Below are positions 9,462 through 18,131 of a stretch of DNA of 42,375 bases, piece after piece (position 1 is the stretch's first letter; the number at the start of each line of letters is the position of its first letter). This stretch comes from Chitinophaga pinensis (GTDB taxonomy: Bacteria; Bacteroidota; Bacteroidia; B-17B0; Aurantibacillaceae). A program made the translations under genes and the position numbers. The notes under the pieces were generated by a model, which worked only from the letters and a program-made list of their open reading frames with translations, was not told the DNA's origin and made no database searches. The DNA lies in NCBI GenBank assembly GCA_945860225.1, contig CAMAPT010000024.1, positions 1-42,375 on the forward strand, read 5' to 3'.

Positions 9462-10562
9462 TTATTTTAGAAAAACGACCCGAAATCCTAACCCATCGTT
9501 TTCATAATTTGCAGCATTACTAAAACGTGAAGCCGACCTGCAGTGCCATGCACTTCCATCCCATCCACCTCCTCTAATTATTCTCTCCATTCCTAAGGTT
9601 GGTCCTTGAGGATTTTTTTGAGATGATGTATCATATTCACCATACCAATCATTACACCACTCATTAGCATTACCATGCATATCATATAATCCAAATTCAT
9701 TGGGTGCATATGACCCTACTGGCCGCGTTTTAGTAGTTTTAGTTTTACTAGTTATAGAACACTGCTGATAATGATGCGTCCAATCAAAATTTGCTTGATT
9801 ATCACTTAAGCAATTGCCTGTATTGAAAGATGTATTCGTTTTAGACCTACAAGCATATTCCCACTCTGCCTCAGTGGGCAAACGTCCTCCAACAAATTTA
9901 GCAAACTCGTCTGCACCATACCAAGTTACATTAACCACTGGATGATTTTCATAGCCCTTTACCGGAAACCATTTAAATTCTAGAAACACTAATCCCCAAC
10001 CAATATTTGGATAAATCAACACCTTGCCTGGATATTCCCCTAATTTATTTATACCATCACTGCCCACATGCATTGAATTTAAAAATTGTGCATACTGAGC
10101 ATTTGTGATTTCAAATTTGCTGATTTTAAAGGTATTTAGAGAAACCTTATACTGAACTTCATCATAACCCCGATTTAACTCTCCCAAGGGACTTCCAATC
10201 GTAAAAGTATCAGAGACTATTTTAACAACCTCAATTTTTGGAATCGCAAATGAATCTTTCTGGAAAATTCCCTTTAAAGCAATCACTTGTTTTAAATGCT
10301 CAAACTCAATTTTAAGAGAAACCATCTGTTGTTTTAGATGAAGGTTTTCTTGCTTTAATTCATGTAATTGATCTGATAATTTATTATACTCTTTATGAAA
10401 TTGGATATCGGAACTATCTATTGACTTTGTGGATGACTCTTGATTATTTTTATTGGGCCCTTCTAAATTATCTTTATGAATCTTCAATCGATTAAATTGA
10501 GCACATAAACAACTACAGACCATCATCACACCAAAAAATATAAATAGGCGTTTCTTCAACAT
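9462..10562 (-). CDS. Exported SUMF1/FGE-fold domain protein, catalytic cysteines absent
   Basis: The product is 366 residues. The N-terminus is an export signal; VCSC near residue 17 is a marginal lipobox, so it could be a lipoprotein. Residues ~45-95 form a coiled coil. The formylglycine-generating-enzyme fold begins near residue 117 (FTIGSPLGE) with FEITNAQYAQFL, GGRLPTEAEWEYACR, FGLYDMHGNANEWCNDWYG and a final RGGGWDGSAWHCRSASR...GLGFRVV. In the last block only one cysteine remains (HCRSASR), at the position of RCAAR in the human enzyme. The two copper-binding catalytic cysteines of true formylglycine-generating enzymes are not present. It is therefore more likely a non-enzymatic or divergent member, as in gliding-motility GldJ/GldK-type lipoproteins. 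It converges on the DAO gene with a 30-bp gap. Confidence 0.82.
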   Translation of the reverse strand: MLKKRLFIFFGVMMVCSCLCAQFNRLKIHKDNLEGPNKNNQESSTKSIDSSDIQFHKEYNKLSDQLHELKQENLHLKQQMVSLKIEFEHLKQVIALKGIFQKDSFAIPKIEVVKIVSDTFTIGSPLGELNRGYDEVQYKVSLNTFKISKFEITNAQYAQFLNSMHVGSDGINKLGEYPGKVLIYPNIGWGLVFLEFKWFPVKGYENHPVVNVTWYGADEFAKFVGGRLPTEAEWEYACRSKTNTSFNTGNCLSDNQANFDWTHHYQQCSITSKTKTTKTRPVGSYAPNEFGLYDMHGNANEWCNDWYGEYDTSSQKNPQGPTLGMERIIRGGGWDGSAWHCRSASRFSNAANYENDGLGFRVVFLK

Positions 10563-10712
10563 AAGACATTAGTGTTTAATAGTCGAAAATAACTAAATAT
10601 CAATCAACAATCAAATAAAAATAACCACATCATTAGTTATTCTCACTTTATACGAATAAACGTTTCTCATATCATTCAATCCTAGGATTTAAAAAGTACT
10701 ATTTGCTTTACT

Positions 10713-11198
10713 TTAAAGCACTTTTCTCATTAAAAAATCATTCATTTCAAAGCCATTTTCAATATCAATATCTTCTGTCTTTAGTATTTTGAAACCATTT
10801 TTAAAATAAAAATTAATTGATTTAAAATTTTTACGATTCACATTTAGCATCAATTCATTAGGTCGAATTATTTCAATTAATTTATCCAGAACTTTAGACC
10901 CTATTCCATTGTTCGATTTTTGAGGCAGGATGTAAAATTTGTGAATGAAATAGGAGTTTTCCTTTGTTAAACTAAAAGCAATAAAACCAATATTTTTTGC
11001 CTCATCCTCTATCAAATAAAAAACTTGTTTTTTGTCTGACCATTGTTCAAATAAACTTTCATGACTATACATTTTATTGAGCATGTATTCGACTTGCTGT
11101 TTACCAATAATTTCGATGTAGTGCTCATTCCATATAGCTTCTGCCAATTGTGCAATTGTATTTAAATCTTTTTCATCTGCAATTCTTAAACATATCAT
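10713..11198 (-). CDS. GNAT-family N-acetyltransferase
   Basis: The product is 161 residues, the usual single-domain GNAT length. It opens with the family-typical beta strand ICLRIADEKDLNTIAQLAEA. The acetyl-CoA pyrophosphate loop is FYILPQKSNNGIGSKVLDKL (residues ~92-111), and the late NFKSINFYFKNGFKIL strand-helix is the classic C-terminal GNAT motif. The acceptor is unknown. It is divergent from smpB with a 65-bp gap. Confidence 0.85.
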   Translation of the reverse strand: MICLRIADEKDLNTIAQLAEAIWNEHYIEIIGKQQVEYMLNKMYSHESLFEQWSDKKQVFYLIEDEAKNIGFIAFSLTKENSYFIHKFYILPQKSNNGIGSKVLDKLIEIIRPNELMLNVNRKNFKSINFYFKNGFKILKTEDIDIENGFEMNDFLMRKVL

Positions 11199-11215
11199 AT
11201 AGAAAAGGAATTATG

Positions 11216-11223
11216 TATCTTTA
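11216..11223 (+). promoter_or_regulatory. Possible -7 box TATCTTTA(C) of smpB
   Basis: TATCTTTA differs from TAnnTTTG at the last base and lies 40 bp upstream of the smpB start. Similar TAnnTTTAC strings precede the genes at 12632 and 29243. There is no clear -33 element. Confidence 0.3.
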
Positions 11224-11263
11224 CCCGAATAAAAAAAATTATAACATCTAAATAAAGCTACAA

Positions 11264-11722
11264 TTGAAACCGAATATACAGCAAAAAATTTCAATCAAAA
11301 ACAGACGGGCAAGTTTTGATTATTCTTTTATTGAAAAATACACAGCAGGAATCGTTTTAGTTGGAACCGAAATAAAATCTATTCGACAAGGTAAGGCTTC
11401 ATTAGTAGATAGCTTTTGTTATTTTAGGAATGGGGAATTGTTCATCAAAAACATGAACATTAGTATTTATACGGAAGGTAATGTTTATAACCATGAACCG
11501 AATAGAGAACGCAAATTATTATTGAGTAAAATGGAGTTAATAAAGCTTCAGAAAAAAATTATTGACAAAGGCTTAACAATCATTCCAACCCTCCTGTTTA
11601 CGTCTGATAATGGTTATGCAAAGGTTGAAATTGCTTTAGCAAAAGGGAAAAAATTATATGATAAACGAGAAGATTTAAAAACAAAGGATTTAAATAGAGA
11701 AATGAATAGAAAATTCAAATAA
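11264..11722 (+). CDS. smpB: SsrA (tmRNA)-binding protein SmpB
   Basis: SmpB binds tmRNA and directs it to stalled ribosomes for trans-translation. The 152-residue product has the hallmark [19 protein letters not shown], the [17 protein letters not shown] segment, the [12 protein letters not shown] region and the C-terminal [20 protein letters not shown] tail that enters the decoding site. The start is a TTG at 11264. No in-frame ATG lies nearby, and [16 protein letters not shown] aligns with normal SmpB N-termini. nadE follows 28 bp downstream on the same strand, so the two are probably co-transcribed. The tmRNA gene itself is not in this window. Confidence 0.96.
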   Translation: MKPNIQQKISIKNRRASFDYSFIEKYTAGIVLVGTEIKSIRQGKASLVDSFCYFRNGELFIKNMNISIYTEGNVYNHEPNRERKLLLSKMELIKLQKKIIDKGLTIIPTLLFTSDNGYAKVEIALAKGKKLYDKREDLKTKDLNREMNRKFK

Positions 11723-11750
11723 TTTCAATCAGTTAAAGTACCAATCATCT

Positions 11751-12527
11751 ATGAAACACCAAGAAATCATTCATCATATAGTCAATTGGCTAAATCAATA
11801 TTCCATTCAATCAAAAACAGAAGGATTTGTTATCGGTATTTCAGGAGGTATAGATTCCGCTCTAACTTCCACTCTATGTGCCCTAACCCATAAAAAAGTC
11901 ATCTGTTTAAATATGCCAATTAGGCAACATCTATCAGAATATAATAGAGGTAAAGAACATATAGATTGGTTAATACAAAAATTTCCAAATGTGAGCAGTT
12001 TCGAAGTTAATCTGACTAGCATTTTTGAAGAAATGGAAAAAACATACGACCACGATATTCAAGATTTTTTGACGATGGCAAATACTCGTGCACGATTAAG
12101 AATGACCACATTATACGCCTACGCGGGCCATTATAAATTACTTGTAGCGGGCACAGGAAATAAAATTGAAGATTTTGGAATTGGATTTTTTACCAAATAT
12201 GGTGATGGTGGTGTAGACATAAGCCCTATAGCCGATTTAATGAAATCTCAAGTCTATGAATTAGCCTCCAAACTTGGGATAACGTCATCCATTTTAAATG
12301 CACGACCAACAGATGGATTGTTTGCAGATGGACGAACAGATGAAGATCAAATTGGTGCTACTTATGATGAACTGGAATGGTGTATGGAGTATTTAGAAAA
12401 TAAACACACAACCGAATTATCAGAAAGACAAAAAAAAGTGATGGATATTTATTTGGCTCGCAACAACGCCAATAGACATAAGATGGATGCGATACCTGTT
12501 TGTCTTATCCCTGAAGATTTTGTTTAA
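11751..12527 (+). CDS. nadE: Ammonia-dependent NAD+ synthetase
   Basis: The enzyme converts nicotinic acid adenine dinucleotide, ATP and ammonia to NAD+, the last step of NAD biosynthesis. The ATP-pyrophosphatase loop SGGIDS is at residues 31-36, and GTGNKIEDFGIGFFTKYGDG, the conserved substrate-binding stretch, is at ~133-152. At 258 residues there is only the synthetase domain, with no N-terminal glutaminase (nitrilase) domain, so free ammonia should be the nitrogen donor. It lies immediately downstream of smpB. Confidence 0.95.
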   Translation: MKHQEIIHHIVNWLNQYSIQSKTEGFVIGISGGIDSALTSTLCALTHKKVICLNMPIRQHLSEYNRGKEHIDWLIQKFPNVSSFEVNLTSIFEEMEKTYDHDIQDFLTMANTRARLRMTTLYAYAGHYKLLVAGTGNKIEDFGIGFFTKYGDGGVDISPIADLMKSQVYELASKLGITSSILNARPTDGLFADGRTDEDQIGATYDELEWCMEYLENKHTTELSERQKKVMDIYLARNNANRHKMDAIPVCLIPEDFV

Positions 12528-12631
12528 CAACTTATTGAAACGGTATATGTTAATTTAACAAAATTAAAACCATAATATCAACATTACACGATAAATATTA
12601 AATTTACCGCTTTATTAAAATCATATACTTT

Positions 12632-13618
12632 ATGTCAACAGCAACAAACAAAGGTCCTATTTCAAAATTTGTAGAACATCATTATAAACATTTCAATGCA
12701 GCAGCCTTAGTAGATGCGGCCAAAGGTTATGAAACTCATTTAACCGAAGGGGGTAAAATGATGGTAACTTTAGCAGGAGCTATGAGTACTGCTGAATTAG
12801 GTAAGTCTTTGGCTGAAATGATTCGCCAAGGTAAAATTGATATTATTTCTTGTACAGGTGCCAACTTAGAAGAAGATATTATGAATTTAGTGGCTCATAG
12901 TCATTACAAACGCGTACCTAATTATAGAGATTTATCTCCTCAAGAAGAATGGGATTTACTAGAAAATCACTATAACCGAGTGACTGACACTTGTATTCCA
13001 GAAGAAGAAGCATTTAGAAGATTGCAAAAACACATCCATAAAATCTGGAAAGATGCAGATACAGCAGGAGAACGCTTCTTCCCACATGAGTATATGTACA
13101 AAATTTTATTGAGTGGCGAATTACAGCAATATTACGAAATCGATCCTAAAGACAGTTGGATGCTTGCTGCCGCTGAACGTAATTTACCAATTGTTGTTCC
13201 GGGATGGGAAGATAGTACTATGGGGAACATTTTTGCCTCTTATGTGATAAAAGGCGAAATGAAAGCTAGTACCATGAAAAGCGGTATTGAATACATGGCT
13301 TGGTTAGCTGACTGGTATACAAAAAACAGTAGCGGAAAAGGAGTTGGATTCTTTCAAATTGGAGGAGGTATTGCAGGAGATTTCCCTATTTGTGTAGTTC
13401 CAATGCTATACCAGGATATGGAAATGCATGATGTTCCTTTTTGGAGTTATTTTTGTCAAATTTCCGATTCAACAACCAGCTATGGTTCTTATTCTGGTGC
13501 AGTGCCAAACGAAAAAATCACTTGGGGTAAATTAGATATACATACACCTAAATTTATTGTAGAAAGTGATGCAACAATTGTTGCTCCCTTAATTTTTGCT
13601 TGGATTTTGGGCTGGTAA
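12632..13618 (+). CDS. Deoxyhypusine-synthase-like protein (putative spermidine-dependent aminobutyltransferase)
   Basis: The product is 328 residues and aligns by eye with deoxyhypusine synthase. It has LAGAMSTAELG near residue 48, then ISCTGANLEEDIMNL, VGFFQIGGGIAGDFPIC and SDSTTSYGSYSGAVPNEKITWGK. In eukaryotic deoxyhypusine synthase the lysine of the WGK motif takes the aminobutyl group from spermidine; here it is conserved as K300. Bacteria lack eIF5A, so another acceptor is expected, for instance putrescine in a homospermidine-synthase-like reaction. That assignment is inference. It ends in a strong terminator shared with the convergent saccharopine-reductase-like gene. A TAAATTTAC string (12599-12607) about 25 bp upstream may be its -7 region. 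Confidence 0.85.
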   Translation: MSTATNKGPISKFVEHHYKHFNAAALVDAAKGYETHLTEGGKMMVTLAGAMSTAELGKSLAEMIRQGKIDIISCTGANLEEDIMNLVAHSHYKRVPNYRDLSPQEEWDLLENHYNRVTDTCIPEEEAFRRLQKHIHKIWKDADTAGERFFPHEYMYKILLSGELQQYYEIDPKDSWMLAAAERNLPIVVPGWEDSTMGNIFASYVIKGEMKASTMKSGIEYMAWLADWYTKNSSGKGVGFFQIGGGIAGDFPICVVPMLYQDMEMHDVPFWSYFCQISDSTTSYGSYSGAVPNEKITWGKLDIHTPKFIVESDATIVAPLIFAWILGW

Positions 13619-13681
13619 TTACTCTTTTAAGATATTACTAAATTATAGTTTTATCGATAAAATACTTCAAAAGTTAAATTT

Positions 13682-13720
13682 AAACTAAAGGCTGTCTCAA
13701 TATGAAACAGCCTTTAGTTT
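13682..13720. terminator. Bidirectional intrinsic terminator
   Basis: A perfect 14-bp inverted repeat (aaactaaaggctgt at 13682-13695, acagcctttagttt at 13707-13720) has an 11-nt loop. The A/T-rich arms give U-tracts on either strand. It lies between the convergent genes ending at 13618 and 13736. Confidence 0.9.
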
Positions 13721-13735
13721 TTATTTGATATAGTA

Positions 13736-15064
13736 TTAATTTTCAGTTTCGATAAATTTAATACCCAACAATTCTAATTCTGTCAACATCGGCTCATAAA
13801 TCTCTTTCACGACTGGAATTTGAACCCCGTACAATTTATATTTATCTGTTAAAAAATTCTTTATAGCTATAGCCAAGGGTAAACCTACCGTTTTTGCCAT
13901 AGCGGTATGTACTTCATCATCGCCAACCACCACCAAAGAGGAATTCATTTTTTTCATTTGCTCTCCCAATCGATATTCAAATTGGTGTTGCATCACAATC
14001 ATGTCCTTGTCGCCTGATTTAAGTACCCATTTTTCTTCGAGTAAATTTTGTAATAATTCTGCCGGAGAACCTTCTTTAAGCATAATTGGTTTATAAGAAA
14101 ATAATTCTAAATATTCCAATTTATCAATTACCTCTTGATCTATTTCATTACCCATAAAAGAAACCAAACGTTCTTTAACAATCCCCTTACCTTGTGGCAA
14201 AAAAGACTCTAGCAAATCTGTATAAGTCAGAGAATTGGCATGTTTAATTTTATACGTATCGTCAGTTAATCCCAATTTAACAAATACATTCCACGCTTTA
14301 CAATAACCAGGCATCCTTAGTGTGCCTCTCAACATGGTAGAAATATTGTTTAACCCATAAGAATCTTTATACCCTATACTATCACGATTTGCATATCCAT
14401 CAAAATTTCCAAAACCGTCGACTTCAATCGTTTGAATTTGGGTGTAAATTCGATTATATGGAACAAATTTCAATTTTCCATTTTCGATATACTGAGCCGT
14501 GCCCTGCCCTGCTAAAACTACATTTCTTGGATTCCAACTAAATTTATATCCCCATGGATTATCATTACTTTCAGGCGCTACCAAACCTCCACAAAACGAC
14601 TTAAAACTTGTGATGACACCTCCCTGCTCTTGAATATGATGAATGACTTTCATAGCAGAAGCATGATCTATACCTGGATCTAATCCACATTCATTTAACA
14701 ACAATATATTTTTACTTTTCGCCTCCTCATTCAATACTTTCATTTCTTCACTAACGTAACTAGCAGTAGCTAAATGTATACCTAAACGCACACAATCTCT
14801 AGCAACTTGCCCATGCATAAATGCTGGCAACATCGAAATTACAAAGTCGGATTGACTAATTAATTCTTCTCTTAATAAACTATCAGAAATATCGAAGGCG
14901 ACACTAGATGCAACCTCCTTGTAATGAATGATTTTTGATTCAACAGCCAATTTATTTGAATCTGCTATCGTTATATACCATTGATATGTTTTGGCATGTG
15001 ATAAAAAATACTCTATTAAACTAGACGAGGAACGACCTGCTCCAATAATTAATATTTTAGTCAT
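13736..15064 (-). CDS. Saccharopine reductase/dehydrogenase-like protein (LYS9 type)
   Basis: The 442-residue product begins with a Rossmann motif (ILIIGAGRSSSSLIEYFL) and contains NECGLDPGIDHASAMK near residue 122, the signature of saccharopine reductases, plus GGLVAPESNDNPWGYKFSW near residue 158, which is also LYS9-like. Known family members interconvert saccharopine and 2-aminoadipate semialdehyde plus glutamate with NADP(H). A lysine-catabolic role is the most natural reading, but no lysine-ketoglutarate reductase is visible here. A paralogue, carboxynorspermidine dehydrogenase, works in polyamine synthesis; the LYS9-type GLDPGID motif argues against that. A -7 box lies 17 bp upstream. 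Confidence 0.85.
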   Translation of the reverse strand: MTKILIIGAGRSSSSLIEYFLSHAKTYQWYITIADSNKLAVESKIIHYKEVASSVAFDISDSLLREELISQSDFVISMLPAFMHGQVARDCVRLGIHLATASYVSEEMKVLNEEAKSKNILLLNECGLDPGIDHASAMKVIHHIQEQGGVITSFKSFCGGLVAPESNDNPWGYKFSWNPRNVVLAGQGTAQYIENGKLKFVPYNRIYTQIQTIEVDGFGNFDGYANRDSIGYKDSYGLNNISTMLRGTLRMPGYCKAWNVFVKLGLTDDTYKIKHANSLTYTDLLESFLPQGKGIVKERLVSFMGNEIDQEVIDKLEYLELFSYKPIMLKEGSPAELLQNLLEEKWVLKSGDKDMIVMQHQFEYRLGEQMKKMNSSLVVVGDDEVHTAMAKTVGLPLAIAIKNFLTDKYKLYGVQIPVVKEIYEPMLTELELLGIKFIETEN

Positions 15065-15081
15065 AAGATATATATACTTCG

Positions 15082-15089
15082 CAAAAATA
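15082..15089 (-). promoter_or_regulatory. -7 box TATTTTTG for the saccharopine-reductase-like gene
   Basis: The plus-strand CAAAAATA reads TATTTTTG on the minus strand, an exact TAnnTTTG match, 17 bp from the start codon at 15064. No -33 TTG was found at normal spacing. Confidence 0.45.
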
Positions 15090-15222
15090 ACCTTAATTTA
15101 CTCACTATCCATAAGAATATTCTCATTCTGAAAAACAATTAAAAAAATTAGCCTTACGATTAATCTAATTTCGTTATTAACCATTACAATATGATAATTT
15201 GATTTTATCTTAATTTAGATTT

Positions 15223-15342
15223 ATGGATATTTTAACTAAATTAGGACCTTGCATGTTCAAAAGCCACTTTGTTTACAATATTAAAATTAATCTTTATAAC
15301 GAAAAAAGTTGCCTCGAACAAGTGTATAAAAAAAGACTATAA
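15223..15342 (+). CDS. Possible 39-residue leader ORF abutting manC
   Basis: An ATG at 15223 opens a 39-codon frame (MDILTKLGPCMFKSH...) whose TAA is followed directly by the manC ATG. No family is recognised. It is amphipathic and basic with two cysteines. The exact abutment is suggestive, but frames this short arise by chance in AT-rich DNA, so it is recorded at low confidence. The 158 bp between it and the divergent gene hold no other feature apart from the minus-strand -7 box. Confidence 0.2.
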   Translation: MDILTKLGPCMFKSHFVYNIKINLYNEKSCLEQVYKKRL

Positions 15343-16431
15343 ATGAAAAATCAGTACTGCATTATAATGGCTGGAGGTGTAGGTTCTCGCTTTTGGCCTA
15401 TGAGTACCACATCTCAACCAAAACAATTTTTGGATATTTTGGGAACAGGAAGAACACTTATTCAACAAACCTTTGATCGTTTTATTGAAATTTGTCCAAT
15501 CAACAATATCTATATTGTAACGAATGAAATTTATAAATCGTTGGTTTTAGAGCAAATTCCGGAACTTAATCCTGAAAATATTTTAACAGAACCTTATCGA
15601 AAAAACACGGCTCCTTGTGTAGCTTATGCCTCATATAAAATACATAAACTAAATCCGGAAGCCATTACAATTGTTGCTCCTTCTGATCACTTAATTACAA
15701 AAGAAGACACCTTCAAAAAAGCAATTAATTCATGCGTTGAGAAAGCTCAAAGTGAAGATTGTTTGGTTACTTTAGGTATTAAACCCTCTAAACCGGAAAC
15801 CGGATATGGTTATATCCAATTTATCGATTCTCCGATACAAGAACAAGATAACCGAATGTTTAAAGTAAAAACTTTTACTGAAAAACCTGACTACGAAACC
15901 GCCAAATTTTTTATAGAAACCGGTGAATTTCTATGGAACAGTGGAATTTTTGTTTGGAAAACAAAAAGTATTATTGCTGCCTTTGAAAAGCATGATAATG
16001 AACTAGCTGCCATATTTAAAGAAGGAAACGACTATTACAATACGTCTCAAGAACAGGAATTCATTAAAAAAGCCTATCAGATTTGTAAAAATGATTCGAT
16101 TGATTATAGTGTCATGGAAAAGGCTAAAAATGTTTATGTTCGTTCTTCTATTATTGGTTGGAGCGATTTAGGAACTTGGGGATCCTTATATTCTCATATT
16201 CGTCATGATGCAAACAACAATGCACTTGTTGGAAAAAACATATTACAATACAACTGCAATAATTGTATTGTTCATGTCCCAAAAGATAAATTAGTCGTTC
16301 TGCAAGGTTTAGAAGATTATATTGTTGCTGAATCTAATGGTGTTTTAATGGTTTGCAAAAAAGAAGATGAACAACAAATCAGAAATTTTGTCAACGATGT
16401 TAAGGTTCAAAAAGGAGATAAGTTTATTTAA
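15343..16431 (+). CDS. manC: Mannose-1-phosphate guanylyltransferase
   Basis: The enzyme makes GDP-mannose from mannose-1-phosphate and GTP. The nucleotidyltransferase signature MAGGVGSRFWPMS is at residues ~9-21, followed by QPKQFLDI; EPYRKNTAPC, PSDHLI, FTEKPDYETA and LWNSGIFVW are all family landmarks. At 362 residues it is the short type without the phosphomannose-isomerase cupin of bifunctional ManC/AlgA. It likely supplies GDP-mannose for glycans and for the polyprenyl-phosphate mannose synthase 1.7 kb away. The MFS transporter gene follows 58 bp later on the same strand. Confidence 0.93.
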   Translation: MKNQYCIIMAGGVGSRFWPMSTTSQPKQFLDILGTGRTLIQQTFDRFIEICPINNIYIVTNEIYKSLVLEQIPELNPENILTEPYRKNTAPCVAYASYKIHKLNPEAITIVAPSDHLITKEDTFKKAINSCVEKAQSEDCLVTLGIKPSKPETGYGYIQFIDSPIQEQDNRMFKVKTFTEKPDYETAKFFIETGEFLWNSGIFVWKTKSIIAAFEKHDNELAAIFKEGNDYYNTSQEQEFIKKAYQICKNDSIDYSVMEKAKNVYVRSSIIGWSDLGTWGSLYSHIRHDANNNALVGKNILQYNCNNCIVHVPKDKLVVLQGLEDYIVAESNGVLMVCKKEDEQQIRNFVNDVKVQKGDKFI

Positions 16432-16489
16432 ATCACCGCTAAAATAGATAAGGATTGATTCGAAGTCTTTATCATAATAAATATTGACT

Positions 16490-17752
16490 ATGTCGCAATC
16501 TCAAGCTAAAAACCTCAACAAGTTAATCATTGTAGCCGCGCTAGGCTATTTTGTTGATATATATGATTTATTATTATTCGGTGTTGAAAGGACGGATAGT
16601 TTAAACGAGATTTTACCAATTCAGTTCCCTAATGTTTCCGCGCAAACTTTAAAAACACTTAATGCTACTTTTGGAAAATTATTACTCAACTGGCAAATGG
16701 CTGGTATGTTAGTAGGTGGGATTTTTTGGGGAATGCTAGGCGACAAAAAAGGGCGTTTATCTGTTTTATTTGGTTCCATATTAGTTTATTCGTTAGCAAA
16801 TATTCTTAATGGTATGGTTCATAATACGGATTCCTATATTATATTACGTTTTATTTCAGGATTTGGGTTAGCGGGTGAATTGGGTGCTGGTATTACCTTA
16901 GTGAGCGAAAGTATGAGCAAAGAAAAAAGAGGATACGGTACCATGATTGTGGCAACTGTTGGTGTGTTTGGGGCTGTTGTAGCTGGATTTATGGGAGATG
17001 TGATTACAAATTGGAGATATTCATTTTATTTAGGTGGGGGCATGGGATTAGCGCTTTTACTGCTCCGAATTGGAGTGTTTGAATCTGGTATGTTCGATGC
17101 TATCAAAACCGAAACTAAAGTAAAAAAGGGTGATATGCTTCATTTATTTTCGAGTAAAAAAAACATCATAAAATACTTCTGTATCATTTTTGTAACAGTA
17201 CCGGTTTGGTATGTTATGGGAACATTGGTTTTATTTGCGCCTGAATTAAGCGAAAAATTAGGTTTAGCTCCCAAAGCCATATCAGCCGGAAGAGCTATAA
17301 TGTTTGCTTATGCCGGAATTACGGTAGGTGACATTTTCTCCGGATTAATCAGCCAACTTTTAAAATCAAGAAAAAAAACACTTGGTATTTTTCTTACGCT
17401 TACTGTCATAGGAACCATATTATACTTTTTATTCGGTGGTAGTTCAGTTACTCTATTTTATGCAATTGTTACGTTCATAGGTTTTGCTACAGGCTATTGG
17501 GCGGTATTTATAAGTACAGCGTCAGAACTATTTGGAACCAATATTAGAGCTACCGCAACTACCACTGCGCCCAATTTTGTGAGAGCTTCTACCATTTTAA
17601 TATCTTTATTATTGGATAGCATAATCTCTATTTTCTCTGTTGATAAACTACAAGCAACTATTATTACGGGTACTATCGTAATTAGCCTTGGTTTTATTGC
17701 ACTTTATTTTTTAGAAGAAACTTTTGGTAAAGATTTAAATTATGTTGAATAA
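16490..17752 (+). CDS. Major facilitator superfamily transporter
   Basis: The product is 420 residues from the ATG at 16490; an in-frame TTG two codons upstream is less likely. About twelve hydrophobic segments are visible. The loop between helices 2 and 3 carries GMLGDKKGRLSVLFGS, the MFS motif A (GxLxDxxGRR-like), and helix 1 contains ALGYFVDIYDLLLF with an acidic pair typical of metabolite:H+ symporters. The substrate is unknown. Its 3' end overlaps the next gene by 11 bp, which implies translational coupling with the CoA-binding protein. Confidence 0.88.
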   Translation: MSQSQAKNLNKLIIVAALGYFVDIYDLLLFGVERTDSLNEILPIQFPNVSAQTLKTLNATFGKLLLNWQMAGMLVGGIFWGMLGDKKGRLSVLFGSILVYSLANILNGMVHNTDSYIILRFISGFGLAGELGAGITLVSESMSKEKRGYGTMIVATVGVFGAVVAGFMGDVITNWRYSFYLGGGMGLALLLLRIGVFESGMFDAIKTETKVKKGDMLHLFSSKKNIIKYFCIIFVTVPVWYVMGTLVLFAPELSEKLGLAPKAISAGRAIMFAYAGITVGDIFSGLISQLLKSRKKTLGIFLTLTVIGTILYFLFGGSSVTLFYAIVTFIGFATGYWAVFISTASELFGTNIRATATTTAPNFVRASTILISLLLDSIISIFSVDKLQATIITGTIVISLGFIALYFLEETFGKDLNYVE

Positions 17753-18110
17753 TAAACCAACCGTTGTTATAGGAGCCTCTCCTAATTCTGACCGCTATAG
17801 TTATAAAGCGACCGTGAGTTTGCAAAAGCATGGGCATACTGTATTTCCTATAGGTATCAGAAGTGGTAAAATAAATGAAATAGAAATTCTTATAGATAGA
17901 CCTCAGCTCGAAAATATTGACACGGTTACTCTATATGTTGGTCCGGACAATCAAAAACCTTGGATGGATTATATTTTTTCTCTTAAACCCAAACGCATTA
18001 TTTTTAACCCGGGAACTGAAAACGAAGAAATTCAAAATTTAGCCACGGATAAAGGAATAGAGGTGTTGGAAGCATGTACCTTGGTATTATTATCTATTAA
18101 TCAATACTAA
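17742..18110 (+). CDS. CoA-binding domain protein (YccU/CoA_binding_2 type)
   Basis: The product is 122 residues, a single Rossmann-like domain. VVIGASPNSDRYSYKATVSL at the N-terminus, the central VTLYVGPDNQ and the late IIFNPGTENEEIQNLA with EACTLVLL match the small CoA-binding family related to succinyl-CoA synthetase alpha. Family members bind CoA or acyl-CoA; no reaction is known for most. The start codon lies within the end of the MFS gene. Confidence 0.88.
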   Translation: MLNNKPTVVIGASPNSDRYSYKATVSLQKHGHTVFPIGIRSGKINEIEILIDRPQLENIDTVTLYVGPDNQKPWMDYIFSLKPKRIIFNPGTENEEIQNLATDKGIEVLEACTLVLLSINQY

Positions 18111-18131
18111 AACAAGCAAGCAAAAATTTAC

